DNA of 33,644 nucleotides from Prosthecobacter debontii (GTDB taxonomy: Bacteria > Verrucomicrobiota > Verrucomicrobiia > Chthoniobacterales > Chthoniobacteraceae). Position numbers and translations under genes: made by a program. Below are positions 15,505-23,763 of this stretch, in pieces; the stretch's first letter is position 1, and every line of letters starts with the position of its first letter. Below the pieces are notes generated by a model. That model did no database searches. It was not told the DNA's origin and was given only the letters and a program-made list of their open reading frames with translations. Location of the stretch: positions 1-33,644 of the forward strand of contig CAMDQC010000044.1 in the NCBI GenBank assembly GCA_945905735.1. Direction: 5' to 3'.

Positions 15505-16110
15505 ATGAAGAAATTCCTTTTCACCATGTTCGCTCTCGCTGCGGCTCTCGGCTTCCAAGCTCAGGCTGCGGACGAGAAAAAAGAAGAAACCAAACCCGCC
15601 ACGGCAGCCGTTGAGGAAGTGGCCGTCATCAAGACCAATATGGGCGAGATGGTCCTCGAATTCTGGCCCGATGTCGCGCCGAAGCACGTCGAGAACTTCA
15701 AGACGCTCGCCAAGAAAGGCTTTTACGACGGCACCTGCTTCCACCGCGTCATCAAAGGCTTCATGATCCAAGGCGGCGACCCGCTGACCAAGGATGAAGC
15801 AAACGCCGGGCGCTGGGGCACGGGCGATCCGGGCTACAAAATCAAAGCCGAGTTCAACGCGAAATCCCACGTCCGTGGCGTGCTCAGCGCCGCTCGCAGC
15901 AACGACCCGGATTCCGCAGGCAGCCAGTTCTTCATCTGCCACGACAAGGCGACCTTTCTCAACGGGCAATACACGGCCTACGGCAAGCTCATCAAAGGCG
16001 ACGAGGTGCTGGAGAAAATCAACACCACCAAGACTGGCGCGAATGACCGCCCAGCCGAGCGCATGAACGTCGAGAGCATCAAAATCGTCCCACGCAGCGA
16101 AATTAAATAA
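15505..16110 (+). CDS. Secreted cyclophilin-type peptidyl-prolyl cis-trans isomerase
   Basis: Protein of 201 residues that catalyses cis-trans isomerisation of prolyl bonds, probably in the periplasm. Residues 1-21 form a signal peptide (KKFLFTMFALAAALGFQAQA, likely cut before ADEKK). The cyclophilin core follows after a charged linker. Active-site blocks FHRVIKGFMIQGGD (catalytic Arg) and GSQFFICHDK are present, as are the usual cyclophilin strands VIKTNMGEMVLEFW and YTAYGKLIKGDEVLEKI. The start at 15505 is chosen because it begins the signal peptide. A strong intrinsic terminator follows 17 nt after the stop, so the gene is probably a single transcription unit. Confidence 0.95.
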   Translation: MKKFLFTMFALAAALGFQAQAADEKKEETKPATAAVEEVAVIKTNMGEMVLEFWPDVAPKHVENFKTLAKKGFYDGTCFHRVIKGFMIQGGDPLTKDEANAGRWGTGDPGYKIKAEFNAKSHVRGVLSAARSNDPDSAGSQFFICHDKATFLNGQYTAYGKLIKGDEVLEKINTTKTGANDRPAERMNVESIKIVPRSEIK

Positions 16111-16127
16111 CCGACCGCAGACTGATC

Positions 16128-16169
16128 AAGGCCCGGCGTGGTGTGCAATCACCGCGCCGGGCCTTTTTC
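16128..16169 (+). terminator. Rho-independent terminator of the cyclophilin gene
   Basis: The stem AAGGCCCGGCG (16128-16138) pairs with CGCCGGGCCTT (16154-16164). A shorter inner stem GTG/CAC closes the loop, and a run of T follows (CCTTTTTC). It begins 17 nt after the cyclophilin stop codon. It is the clearest terminator in the window. Confidence 0.9.
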
Positions 16170-16204
16170 GTTTCTGGATAAGCGACCTGCGCTCCCGGGT
16201 ATGA

Positions 16205-16476
16205 TTAGAAGTGGAATGAGTGAAGGGCCGAAGTCCCGGCAATGTAATAGCCCAGGGAAAGCGAGGAACGAGCGCAGCCCTGGGTTTGGATGGATGAGGG
16301 ATGCAGCCCTGAAAGGGCGACACGATCGCACGCTCCCGGTTCTATGACGCCCTTTCAGGGCTCGCATCTCTCTCCGCATTCGACCCAGGGCTGCGCTCCT
16401 ACGTCGCTTTCCCTGGGCTATTACATTTTCGAGCCTTCGGCCCTCAAGTTCATCCTGCTTCTGGATTCCACTTTTA
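16205..16476. repeat. Large (about 270 bp) palindromic intergenic element
   Basis: Nested perfect arms pair in order. TAATAGCCCAGGGAAAGCGA (16245-16264) pairs with 16404-16423. GCGCAGCCCTGGGT (16272-16285) pairs with 16383-16396. CCCTGAAAGGGCG (16307-16319) pairs with 16348-16360. The outermost arms AGAAGTGGAAT (about 16207) and ATTCCACTTTTAA (about 16465) also pair. The element fills the 16170-16497 gap between convergent genes, with no gene inside. The CCCAGGG...GCAGCCCTGGG pattern looks like a dispersed repeat I associate with PVC-group genomes, and it may be a non-autonomous, transposase-mobilised palindrome. Confidence 0.85.
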
Positions 16477-16497
16477 ACCACACCCTGCTCTCCCCCC

Positions 16498-18117
16498 TCA
16501 GTGCCCGCTGCCGCTTTTCTCCGCCCCAAGGCCCGTCTCTGCGCGCACACTGAGTTCGGCGAACTTCGCCTCCGCATCCGGGTCGCGGCTGGTGAGGACG
16601 GTGCCGAGATATGCGGCGATGAAGCCGAGCGGGATGCTCACGAGGCCGGGTTGTGTGAGCGGGAAGGGCGCGGTGTCTGCGGTGAAAAGTCCGTTTTTGC
16701 TGAGCAGGATGAGCGTGATGGAAGACGCGAGCCCAAAGCCGAGGCCGCACACTGCGCCCGTGGTATTGAAGCGCTTCCAAAACACCGAGAAGACGATGAC
16801 CGGCAGGTTTGCAGACGCGGCGACGGCGAAGGCGAGGCCGACGAGCATTGCTGCGTTCACGCTGGAGCCGAGCTTGATCGCCAGCGCGATACTCGCCGCG
16901 CCGACGAAGAACGCCGTGATGCGGGCGACCTTCACTTCTTGGCCGGGGGCGGTTTCTTTTCCGTGGTGGATCACGTTGGTGTAAAAGTCGTGCGCGAATG
17001 ACGTGCTCGCGCTCATCGTGAGTCCGGCGACGACGGCGAGGATGGTGGCAAATGCGACCGCCGAGATGAACGCAAAGAACATCTCGCCGCCCAGCACTTT
17101 GGCCAGCGTGGGCGCGACCATGTTGCCGTTCGGCAGCCCCTTTGCGTCGAGTGGGATGAAGTCAAATCCGACCTGCGCCGGGACGCTGGTGATCTTCAGC
17201 AACGTCGCTGCACCAAAGCCGAAGAACGTCGTGAGCACATAGAATACGCCGATGATCGCCGTGGCCCAGACGACGGAGACGCGCGCCGTTTTCGCATCGG
17301 GCACGGTGTAAAAACGAACGAGGATGTGCGGCAGCCCAGCAGTGCCGAGCACAAGGCCGAGTGCGAGGGATATGAAGTCCATCTTACTCGTCGTCGTCGC
17401 GCCGTAGGACACGCCGGGGTCGAGCAGATTCTTCGGCGTTTGCGTGCCCGCGTAGTCTGCGACGGAGACGGCGTCGAAGAACGTGCCGAGGCTGAAATTG
17501 TATTTCGCCAGCACCATCCAGCTCAGCGCAAACGCGCCACCCATGAGCAGGACCGCTTTGATAATCTGCACCCAAGTCGTCGCCAGCATCCCTCCGAAGA
17601 CGACATACACGAGCATCAAAACGCCGACGCCAATCACCGCTGGCGCAAAGGGAACGCCGATGAGTTGCTCGATGATTCCGCCCGCGCCGACCATCTGCGC
17701 GATCATGTAAAATGTGGACACCGTGAGCGTGCTCAGCGCCGCGAGCGCACGCACCGGGCGCGGGCTCATGCGATAAGCGAGCAAGTCGGCCATCGTGTAT
17801 TTACCAGCGTTGCGGAGCGGCTCGGCGACGATGAAGAGCACGGTGAGATACGCCACCAGGAAGCCGACGGAGTACATGAATCCGTCGAATCCCTTGAGGC
17901 AGATCATCCCCGAAATCCCGAGGAAGCTCGCCGCGCTCATGTAGTCGCCCGCGACGGCGAGGCCGTTTTGCCAGCCTTTGATACTGCGGCCTGCGGCGAA
18001 ATACTCCGCACTGCCTGTGGCCTTGCGCGCACTGAAATACGTGATGACGAGCGTGACGCCGACGAATGCGAGGAACATCCCGAGCGCCGGGGTGAAAGAG
18101 AATGCGAGGATGTTCAT
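16498..18117 (-). CDS. actP: Sodium:solute symporter, cation/acetate symporter (ActP-like)
   Basis: Inner-membrane transporter of 539 residues of the sodium:solute symporter (SSS) family. It has about 13 hydrophobic segments and carries small carboxylates in with Na+ or H+. Visible family features are TYFSARKATGSAEYFAAGRSI near the N-terminus, GDYMSAASFLGISGMI, YTMADLLAYRM and GLPHILVRFYTVPDAKTAR. It starts immediately after the stop of the DUF485 gene (TAA then ATG). This is the same order as the yjcH-actP pair of E. coli, where acetate is the substrate. No acetyl-CoA synthetase gene is in the window, so the exact substrate is inferred. Confidence 0.92.
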   Translation of the reverse strand: MNILAFSFTPALGMFLAFVGVTLVITYFSARKATGSAEYFAAGRSIKGWQNGLAVAGDYMSAASFLGISGMICLKGFDGFMYSVGFLVAYLTVLFIVAEPLRNAGKYTMADLLAYRMSPRPVRALAALSTLTVSTFYMIAQMVGAGGIIEQLIGVPFAPAVIGVGVLMLVYVVFGGMLATTWVQIIKAVLLMGGAFALSWMVLAKYNFSLGTFFDAVSVADYAGTQTPKNLLDPGVSYGATTTSKMDFISLALGLVLGTAGLPHILVRFYTVPDAKTARVSVVWATAIIGVFYVLTTFFGFGAATLLKITSVPAQVGFDFIPLDAKGLPNGNMVAPTLAKVLGGEMFFAFISAVAFATILAVVAGLTMSASTSFAHDFYTNVIHHGKETAPGQEVKVARITAFFVGAASIALAIKLGSSVNAAMLVGLAFAVAASANLPVIVFSVFWKRFNTTGAVCGLGFGLASSITLILLSKNGLFTADTAPFPLTQPGLVSIPLGFIAAYLGTVLTSRDPDAEAKFAELSVRAETGLGAEKSGSGH

Positions 18118-18420
18118 TTAGTAGCCGAGTCGTTTGAGAAGTTCTGCATTCATGATGTCCCACTTCCGCGCGGCGCGGACGTAGAGCCAGCACAGCGTCC
18201 ACGTCATGATGAACTGCGAGAGCGCGAAGAGATACGCGGAGTTCACCTTGCCGAGGACGGGCTTTTTCATCATCTCGGGCCAGAAGCCGACGAGCACCGG
18301 AAGCGCCATATAATAGACGAGGAAAAAGATGGTCGCAGGGATGATGAAGCGGCGTTTGGCGCGCTTGAGTTCGGCAAAGCCGGGGTCTGCCGCAATGCGG
18401 CTCCAGTCAGGTTGGTTCAT
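18118..18420 (-). CDS. DUF485 family inner-membrane protein (YjcH-like)
   Basis: Small membrane protein of 100 residues with two hydrophobic segments (about 27-48 and 61-83) and a charged N-terminus containing FAELKRAKRRFIIP, typical of DUF485. Members are usually encoded directly upstream of acetate-type SSS transporters, as here, where the stop is followed at once by the ATG of the ActP-like gene. Its role is probably accessory to that transporter. The gene is divergent from plsY with only 33 nt between the annotated starts. Confidence 0.9.
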   Translation of the reverse strand: MNQPDWSRIAADPGFAELKRAKRRFIIPATIFFLVYYMALPVLVGFWPEMMKKPVLGKVNSAYLFALSQFIMTWTLCWLYVRAARKWDIMNAELLKRLGY

Positions 18421-18453
18421 GGCGGGCGGACGCTAAGCGGGAACGTTGCAGCG

Positions 18454-19155
18454 ATGCAAGATTTGCATCGGGCAAAATCCGATTTGCACGAGGCGCTTGA
18501 CACTGTGCGGCTGGACCGGCAACCCATCGCGACCGTGCTTCCGTATTTTATCTGCCTCGTCGTGGGCTATCTATTGGGCTCCGTGCCGTTCGGGCTCCTC
18601 GCCGCCCGGCTCAAGGGCATCGACATCCGCCAGCAAGGCAGCGGCAACATCGGCGCGACGAATGTCTGGCGCGTCTGCGGCTGGCGCTACGGGCTGCCGG
18701 TGTTTCTCCTCGATGCGCTCAAGGGCTTCGGGGCGGTGTGGCTCAGTCGGTATTTTGTGATGGATGGGGTGCTGCTCCCCATCGTCAGCGCCATCGGGTG
18801 TATCCTCGGCCATAGCTTCCCGGTTTGGCTGAAGTTCAAGGGCGGCAAAGGCGTCGCTACTTCACTCGGCGTGATGCTCGGGATGATGCCGCTGGCCACG
18901 CTCATCGTCTTCGCGCTGTGGGCGGTTATTTTTAAAGTGAGCGGCTACGTCTCGCTCGCCAGCATCATCGCAGCGGCGGCGCTCCCGACGCTCGTGGGCA
19001 TCGGGAATGTCAGCGGCTGGGCGTATGGCTGGCCGGCCTTTTGGTTCGCGCTCGTCGCGGGCTCGCTCGTCATCGTCCGCCACCGCAGCAACATCGCCCG
19101 GCTGCGTGATGGGACGGAGAGCCGCTTCGGCAAAAAGAAAGGCGGTGCATCGTGA
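18454..19155 (+). CDS. plsY: Glycerol-3-phosphate acyltransferase PlsY
   Basis: Integral membrane enzyme that acylates glycerol-3-phosphate from acyl-phosphate, the first step of phospholipid synthesis. Hallmarks are YLLGSVPFGLL, the glycerol-phosphate loop SGNIGATNVWR, CILGHSFPVWLKFKGGKGVAT and LVIVRHRSNIARL. About five membrane segments are visible. The ATG at 18454 gives 233 residues, longer than usual. GTG codons at 18505 and 18535 give 216 and 206, and the 18535 start best fits the short family N-terminus. The 3' end overlaps gpsA by 4 bp (GTGA). The open frame continues upstream to 17326, but that part is antisense to actP and not real. Confidence 0.93.
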   Translation: MQDLHRAKSDLHEALDTVRLDRQPIATVLPYFICLVVGYLLGSVPFGLLAARLKGIDIRQQGSGNIGATNVWRVCGWRYGLPVFLLDALKGFGAVWLSRYFVMDGVLLPIVSAIGCILGHSFPVWLKFKGGKGVATSLGVMLGMMPLATLIVFALWAVIFKVSGYVSLASIIAAAALPTLVGIGNVSGWAYGWPAFWFALVAGSLVIVRHRSNIARLRDGTESRFGKKKGGAS

Positions 19156-20147
19156 GCTTTCAAAATATCGGCGTCATCGGAGCTGGGAGCTGGGGCACCG
19201 CGCTCGCGCTCGTCCTGCATGGGAACGGCCTCCCCGTCACCATCTGGGGGCACGACGCCACGCACATCGGCGCGATGCAGACCACACGAGAAAATGCCGC
19301 CTATCTCCCCGGCATCGCGCTGCCCGAGACGCTCACACTCACGGCGAAACTGGACGACCTTTTCGCCTGCGACCTCCTTCTCATCGTCACTCCGTCCAAG
19401 GCCGTCCGCGAAGTCGCCTCGCTCCTTTACGCAGGGGAACTCGGGCGCGGGACCGCGCTGCTCAGTTGCACCAAAGGCGTCGAGCGCGGCAGTGGGATGA
19501 GGATGAGCGAAATCCTCGCCGAGTATTTCCCATCGAACGCCATCGCCGTCCTCAGCGGCCCCAGCCACGCGGAGGAAGTCGCCCTCAAGCGCCCCACTTG
19601 CGTCGTCCTCGGCTGCCATGATGCGGACCTCGCCCAGCGGCTCCAGCGCGCATTTTCCTCCCCATTCTTCCGCGCCTACACGAACGACGACGTCGCCGGC
19701 ATCGAGCTGGGCGGTGCGCTGAAAAACATCTACGCCCTCGCCGCCGGCGTGTGCGACGGCATCGGCCTCGGCGACAACGCGAAGGCCGCGCTTGTCACGC
19801 GCGCTCTCGTAGAACTCGGCCGTCTTGGCAACGCGCTTGGTGGCAAGCAATCCACCTTTATGGGCCTCAGCGGCGTCGGCGATTTAATGGTCACCTGCTT
19901 CAGCCAACACAGCCGCAACCGCTCCGTCGGCGAACGCCTCGGACGCGGCGAACAGCTCTCATCCATCGTCGCCTCCATGCAGATGGTCGCCGAAGGAGTG
20001 CCCACGACTTACAGCGCCTACGAGTGCGCCCGACGCCACAACATCGAGACGCCCATCATTGATCAAATCAAGAGCATCCTCGACGGCGCCAGCGCCCCCG
20101 CCGAAGCCTTAGCCCGCCTCCTTGGGCGAGATCCGAGAGCGGAGTAA
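19152..20147 (+). CDS. gpsA: NAD(P)-dependent glycerol-3-phosphate dehydrogenase
   Basis: Cytoplasmic enzyme of 331 residues that reduces dihydroxyacetone phosphate to sn-glycerol-3-phosphate, the substrate of PlsY. The N-terminal Rossmann motif GAGSWGTALA (residues 10-19) and IWGHD are seen, followed by STKGVE-like SCTKGVERGSG and LSGPSHAEEV. The substrate-binding block ELGGALKNIYALAAGVCDG contains the catalytic Lys. NRSVGERLGRG and EGVPTTYSAYE follow. It starts with GTG overlapping the plsY stop, so plsY and gpsA are translationally coupled and supply consecutive steps of phosphatidic acid synthesis. It is convergent with the next gene, 3 nt away. Confidence 0.97.
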   Translation: MSFQNIGVIGAGSWGTALALVLHGNGLPVTIWGHDATHIGAMQTTRENAAYLPGIALPETLTLTAKLDDLFACDLLLIVTPSKAVREVASLLYAGELGRGTALLSCTKGVERGSGMRMSEILAEYFPSNAIAVLSGPSHAEEVALKRPTCVVLGCHDADLAQRLQRAFSSPFFRAYTNDDVAGIELGGALKNIYALAAGVCDGIGLGDNAKAALVTRALVELGRLGNALGGKQSTFMGLSGVGDLMVTCFSQHSRNRSVGERLGRGEQLSSIVASMQMVAEGVPTTYSAYECARRHNIETPIIDQIKSILDGASAPAEALARLLGRDPRAE

Positions 20148-20150
20148 AAT

Positions 20151-22499
20151 CTATCGTATAGCCCGCTTCACCGTGCGGAAGCCGATGTAGAGGGCACGCA
20201 CGTTTGGCTTCATGTCGTCTTCCACGAAAAACATGTCGCCCGTACCCCCGCGACCTTCCCGAGAGGCTTTAAAGCTGGTGGGATAGACGAACCAACTGTC
20301 TTCCGCGGGGATTTTCGATACTCGGTCGAACAACGCCGTAGGGCCGGTCGCGAACGAGCCGCCTTTAAGCAGCGGTATCTCCTTGCTGCCATCTTTTTTA
20401 TAGACCCACTCCGCTACGTTGCCGCCCATTCCCTCGACTTTGAGCGGGCTGGAATCCGATGACATTTGATCGACGGGGCCCCAGTAGTTGTGTCCATCGG
20501 TGCCGCCTTTGGTGCCGGGTTGCAGCGGCAAATAGTCAGCACCAGAGTTTGTTTTCTTTGGCTCGAAAGAATCTCCCCATGGGAATTTGAAGCCTTTATT
20601 GCCCCGAGCGGCGGCCTCCCATTCCTCCTCAGTCGGAAGATCGCGCTCTTCCCCAGCGGTCACTTTTCTACCTTCCGCTTCCTTGCCCTCCCATTTCGCA
20701 AAAGCGTAGGCGTCCCACCATGTGACTCCGATCATGGGGCTATTGAGATCGATTGGCGCTCCCAATTCCCCGTTGGCTTTATCTTTGAAGACTCGGCCAT
20801 CGCGCACCTTTGCGTTGAGGATGAGTTTCTTCACGTCCTCACTCACGTGGGAAATTTCGCGGCGGGCGTTGGGGTGATCATACTTGTGCTCGTTATCGCT
20901 CGTTTCGCACCATTCGATGAACTTCGCGTAACGCCCGATGGAGACTTCGAACTTGTCGATTTCAAATGCGGGCAGTTGGACGGACTCACCCGCCTCGCCC
21001 ACGAGATATGAGCCCGCAGGGACCTGCACTTGCGCGTCGAGCTTGCGCTCGTTGGAGACGACATACTGCCACACAGCCCATCCGATCAAGACGACGAGCA
21101 CGCTGAGGGTGATGATGTTGATGACGACGGCTCGTTTTTGCGCGGTGCGTGCAGCTTCCACCGCACGCATGGCGGCGGCGTCTGCGGCTTTCATTTTCGC
21201 CGCTTCAACGGGGACGACCTTGGGCTCCAGCGCCTTCACGGCTTGGACGACGGCGGTCCATCCGGTGACTGGATTTGCACCGCCTTGCATCCGCTTCAAC
21301 AGCATGGACAGCCCCTGCGACATCGCATTGGCGGGCAAAAGTTGTCGGATCGCATCAGCAAGGACAGCCAATTCATTTTGGATAGATACTGTAGGGTCTG
21401 CACCAGCGGTCGCGAGATTCGCCAGACGGGCGATGCCATCGTTACCGATACGGATTGCGGTAGCGTCGAACACCCCGTGCGCAAGCTCGTGGGACCACAG
21501 GTAATTGAGCCCCTCGCTGGCCACCTTCATCGCGTGGAGAGCCCTCTTTTCATCGAGCATTTGCCCACGCTTTGCCAGGTCGGCAAGCGTCATGCCGTCC
21601 AAATACTCATGTGTGTAGAAGACGACACCTTGACGGTCATCGGCTTCGAATACCGAGACGATGAAAGGATGGGAAACCGCCGCTTTTGCGCGAGCATCTG
21701 CGAGAAATTGCGACCGAGCGTCGTCTTGGTGGGAGCGTTCCGCGTCGAGCACCTTCAGCCCTACAAGCCGGTTCACGCTCGTTTGCGTCGCAACATAGAC
21801 CTTTCCCCAAACGCCCGAGCCAAGAACACGCTCCACCCGATAATCTCCGAGCACCTTGCCCACCAACGGATCGCCGGATGCGACCGCGACTGGCGCACTC
21901 AGAACAGCGACTGGCGCACTCGAAACAGCGGGCGAAGCCCCTCCTGCGGCAGTCGCCATCGGCGACGGGATCGCTTGCACGGGCGCGACACGCACTCCTG
22001 ATACCGGGATCGCCTGAACTGGCTGCTTCACTCCCGACGCCACAGGCTGCGCTTGCGGCACTGCCGTCGGCTGCCTCACTCCCGACGCCACAGGCTGCGC
22101 TTGCGCCACTGCCACGGGTTTCGGCGGCATCGCGCTGGCAACCAAATCCGCCGCCGCCTTTTCTACGAGACCGCGCATGACGTCCGCATCCACTGGTTTC
22201 GCGAGCGTATCCGCACCGCCTAGGTTCTCCGCATAATCGGACAGATCATACTGACTCATGAAGACGACACGCATCTTCGGATACATGCCCTGAAGCTCCC
22301 CACGAAGGGTAAAACCGTCCGTCGGCTCCATCACCACATCAGTGATAAGAAGGTCCACACCGCCCAGCGTCGCGGCGTGCTCATGGGCTTTCTGCGCGCT
22401 CGTCGCGACGCGGACATCATGCCCTGGGATGGCTTTTAAAATGGCGACTAGTTCAGGTAGGACGCTTGATTCGTCATCAACGAGGATAATTCTCATCAT
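20151..22499 (-). CDS. REC - pseudokinase - TM - FGE-fold fusion protein
   Basis: Protein of 782 residues. The receiver domain (2-118) has acidic Asp8/Asp9, phospho-acceptor Asp54 in LLITDVVM and Lys101. A long Pro/Ala/Val linker (about 124-210) repeats QPVASGV and PVQAIP. A Ser/Thr-kinase-like domain (about 218-425) has a glycine loop VLGSGVWGKVY and Lys249. The HRD catalytic loop is replaced by HGVFDATAI (341-349) and no DFG motif is seen, so it looks like a pseudokinase. One TM segment lies at about 457-480. A C-terminal FGE/sulfatase-modifying-factor fold (491-782) has LPTEEEWEAAARG, KFPWGD, GNVAEW, GGSF and GFRTV, but no catalytic Cys pair. It starts 6 nt after the upstream membrane protein gene. 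The function is unknown, probably regulatory. Confidence 0.85.
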   Translation of the reverse strand: MMRIILVDDESSVLPELVAILKAIPGHDVRVATSAQKAHEHAATLGGVDLLITDVVMEPTDGFTLRGELQGMYPKMRVVFMSQYDLSDYAENLGGADTLAKPVDADVMRGLVEKAAADLVASAMPPKPVAVAQAQPVASGVRQPTAVPQAQPVASGVKQPVQAIPVSGVRVAPVQAIPSPMATAAGGASPAVSSAPVAVLSAPVAVASGDPLVGKVLGDYRVERVLGSGVWGKVYVATQTSVNRLVGLKVLDAERSHQDDARSQFLADARAKAAVSHPFIVSVFEADDRQGVVFYTHEYLDGMTLADLAKRGQMLDEKRALHAMKVASEGLNYLWSHELAHGVFDATAIRIGNDGIARLANLATAGADPTVSIQNELAVLADAIRQLLPANAMSQGLSMLLKRMQGGANPVTGWTAVVQAVKALEPKVVPVEAAKMKAADAAAMRAVEAARTAQKRAVVINIITLSVLVVLIGWAVWQYVVSNERKLDAQVQVPAGSYLVGEAGESVQLPAFEIDKFEVSIGRYAKFIEWCETSDNEHKYDHPNARREISHVSEDVKKLILNAKVRDGRVFKDKANGELGAPIDLNSPMIGVTWWDAYAFAKWEGKEAEGRKVTAGEERDLPTEEEWEAAARGNKGFKFPWGDSFEPKKTNSGADYLPLQPGTKGGTDGHNYWGPVDQMSSDSSPLKVEGMGGNVAEWVYKKDGSKEIPLLKGGSFATGPTALFDRVSKIPAEDSWFVYPTSFKASREGRGGTGDMFFVEDDMKPNVRALYIGFRTVKRAIR

Positions 22500-22505
22500 T
22501 CAGTA

Positions 22506-23666
22506 TTACGGATTTTTTTCAGGTGCTGGAAATTTTTGCACAAGGTTCGCAGGCTCGGCGAAAACCGCCTGAAGCTGGCCCTTGAAATATATACGCACGA
22601 CATAGCCGTGGTAGCGTCGGCCCTCGCCCGCCGGGTCATCGCGCCCCACAAGAGGCTGGTCGTAATCCACTTGCAGCGTCTCGATTCCGCCGTCCTCCCA
22701 ATCCGCCGGCGTGTCAGTGAAGCGATAGGCCACATTCGCCGTCGTCGGGACGATGTCCTTCGCATTAATCTGGTCGAAAAATCGCACCTGCGTCACCACT
22801 TCCGTCCGAGGATTAGTCACCGCCCCCTGCTTCGCATGAATCGGGATCGAAAGCGTAAACCGTTTTCCCTTCCCCCCCGACTCCTCCGCCATCGTCACCC
22901 GACCGACCGCCATCGCGCGCCCATTTGCAAACCGCACATCTCCCTCCCCCGCCCCACCACTCGTCCCGCCCACCGACGCGCGGGCAGTGGTCACAGCGAT
23001 GTCCAGCTTTGACTTAGCCGCAGAAAAATAAAATCCGGCCCTGTCCCCCATCTGCAAAATCCGCCGCCACTCGGCCGCCGCCTTGTCCGGTAGCGACATT
23101 TTTTCATAAGTATAAGCCATCTCAGCAATCGGCAATGGGTCCTCCGGTGAAATCGCCCCTGCCTCTCGGAGCTTCACCAGCGCCCCAGCCGTATCGCCAT
23201 TCGTCCGCAGCAACTTCCCCTGCTCCACCAATTCCGTCAGGCGCGGGTCCACCTTCGGCGTCAGCGCGCTCAGTGGAACAGGCGTCGGGCGAGGCGGCAC
23301 ACCAGTCACGCTCGGCGCAGGCTCAGGCTTATCCGGGGTCGGCGGCGCAGGCTCGCTAGGCGGCGGTGCCCCATCGACATTCGCCGCTACCATGATCGGG
23401 CGCGGACGCCCCGATGCATCAAACCCCGGATTTTCATCCAGCGGATTCTCTACCGAGAGCGGCTCATCCATCGGAGGCGGGCTCTCCGCCATCAGCTTCT
23501 CAATGTCGATTTTTGCCGGCACCGAGCGCTCATCCTCCTCCACAGACCGGTAAAAAGCCACGCCCACAGCCGCAAACTGCGCCATCCCGACACCACCAAG
23601 CGTCAAAGCAGCGACGAGAAACGTCCTGCCCATCGATTGCCGGGTGATTGGAGAAATAGAAGCCAT
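22506..23666 (-). CDS. Membrane-anchored Pro-rich, TPR-like protein
   Basis: Protein of 386 residues, not assigned to a named family. One N-terminal membrane segment (about 15-38, FLVAALTLGGVGMAQFAAVG) comes first. A Pro-rich low-complexity stretch lies at about 61-135, and a pair of TPR-like helices at about 142-205 (LVEQGKLLRTNGDTAGALVKL, then AEMAYTYEKMSLPDKAAAEW). The C-terminal beta-type domain (about 230-380) contains VTQVRFFDQIN and YHGYVVRIYFKGQLQAVFAE. The gene ends 6 nt before the REC/pseudokinase/FGE gene, so the two probably act together at the envelope. An alternative ATG at 23633 would shorten it by 11 residues. Confidence 0.8.
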   Translation of the reverse strand: MASISPITRQSMGRTFLVAALTLGGVGMAQFAAVGVAFYRSVEEDERSVPAKIDIEKLMAESPPPMDEPLSVENPLDENPGFDASGRPRPIMVAANVDGAPPPSEPAPPTPDKPEPAPSVTGVPPRPTPVPLSALTPKVDPRLTELVEQGKLLRTNGDTAGALVKLREAGAISPEDPLPIAEMAYTYEKMSLPDKAAAEWRRILQMGDRAGFYFSAAKSKLDIAVTTARASVGGTSGGAGEGDVRFANGRAMAVGRVTMAEESGGKGKRFTLSIPIHAKQGAVTNPRTEVVTQVRFFDQINAKDIVPTTANVAYRFTDTPADWEDGGIETLQVDYDQPLVGRDDPAGEGRRYHGYVVRIYFKGQLQAVFAEPANLVQKFPAPEKNP

Positions 23667-23763
23667 TCAACGAAATGAGCCGCGACCCTACGGAGCGAGT
23701 TTCTGACTGTCAAAACTCATTCACGTTCCGGCGATCAAAGAGGGCATAATGACGGCACAATCC

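Noticed and set aside
17326-18453. N-terminal extension of the plsY frame
   Set aside because: It is antisense to actP and the DUF485 gene and has no membrane segments; only the part from about 18454 or later is PlsY.
20151-21030. Active formylglycine-generating enzyme
   Set aside because: The FGE fold motifs are present but the C-terminal catalytic cysteines are absent.
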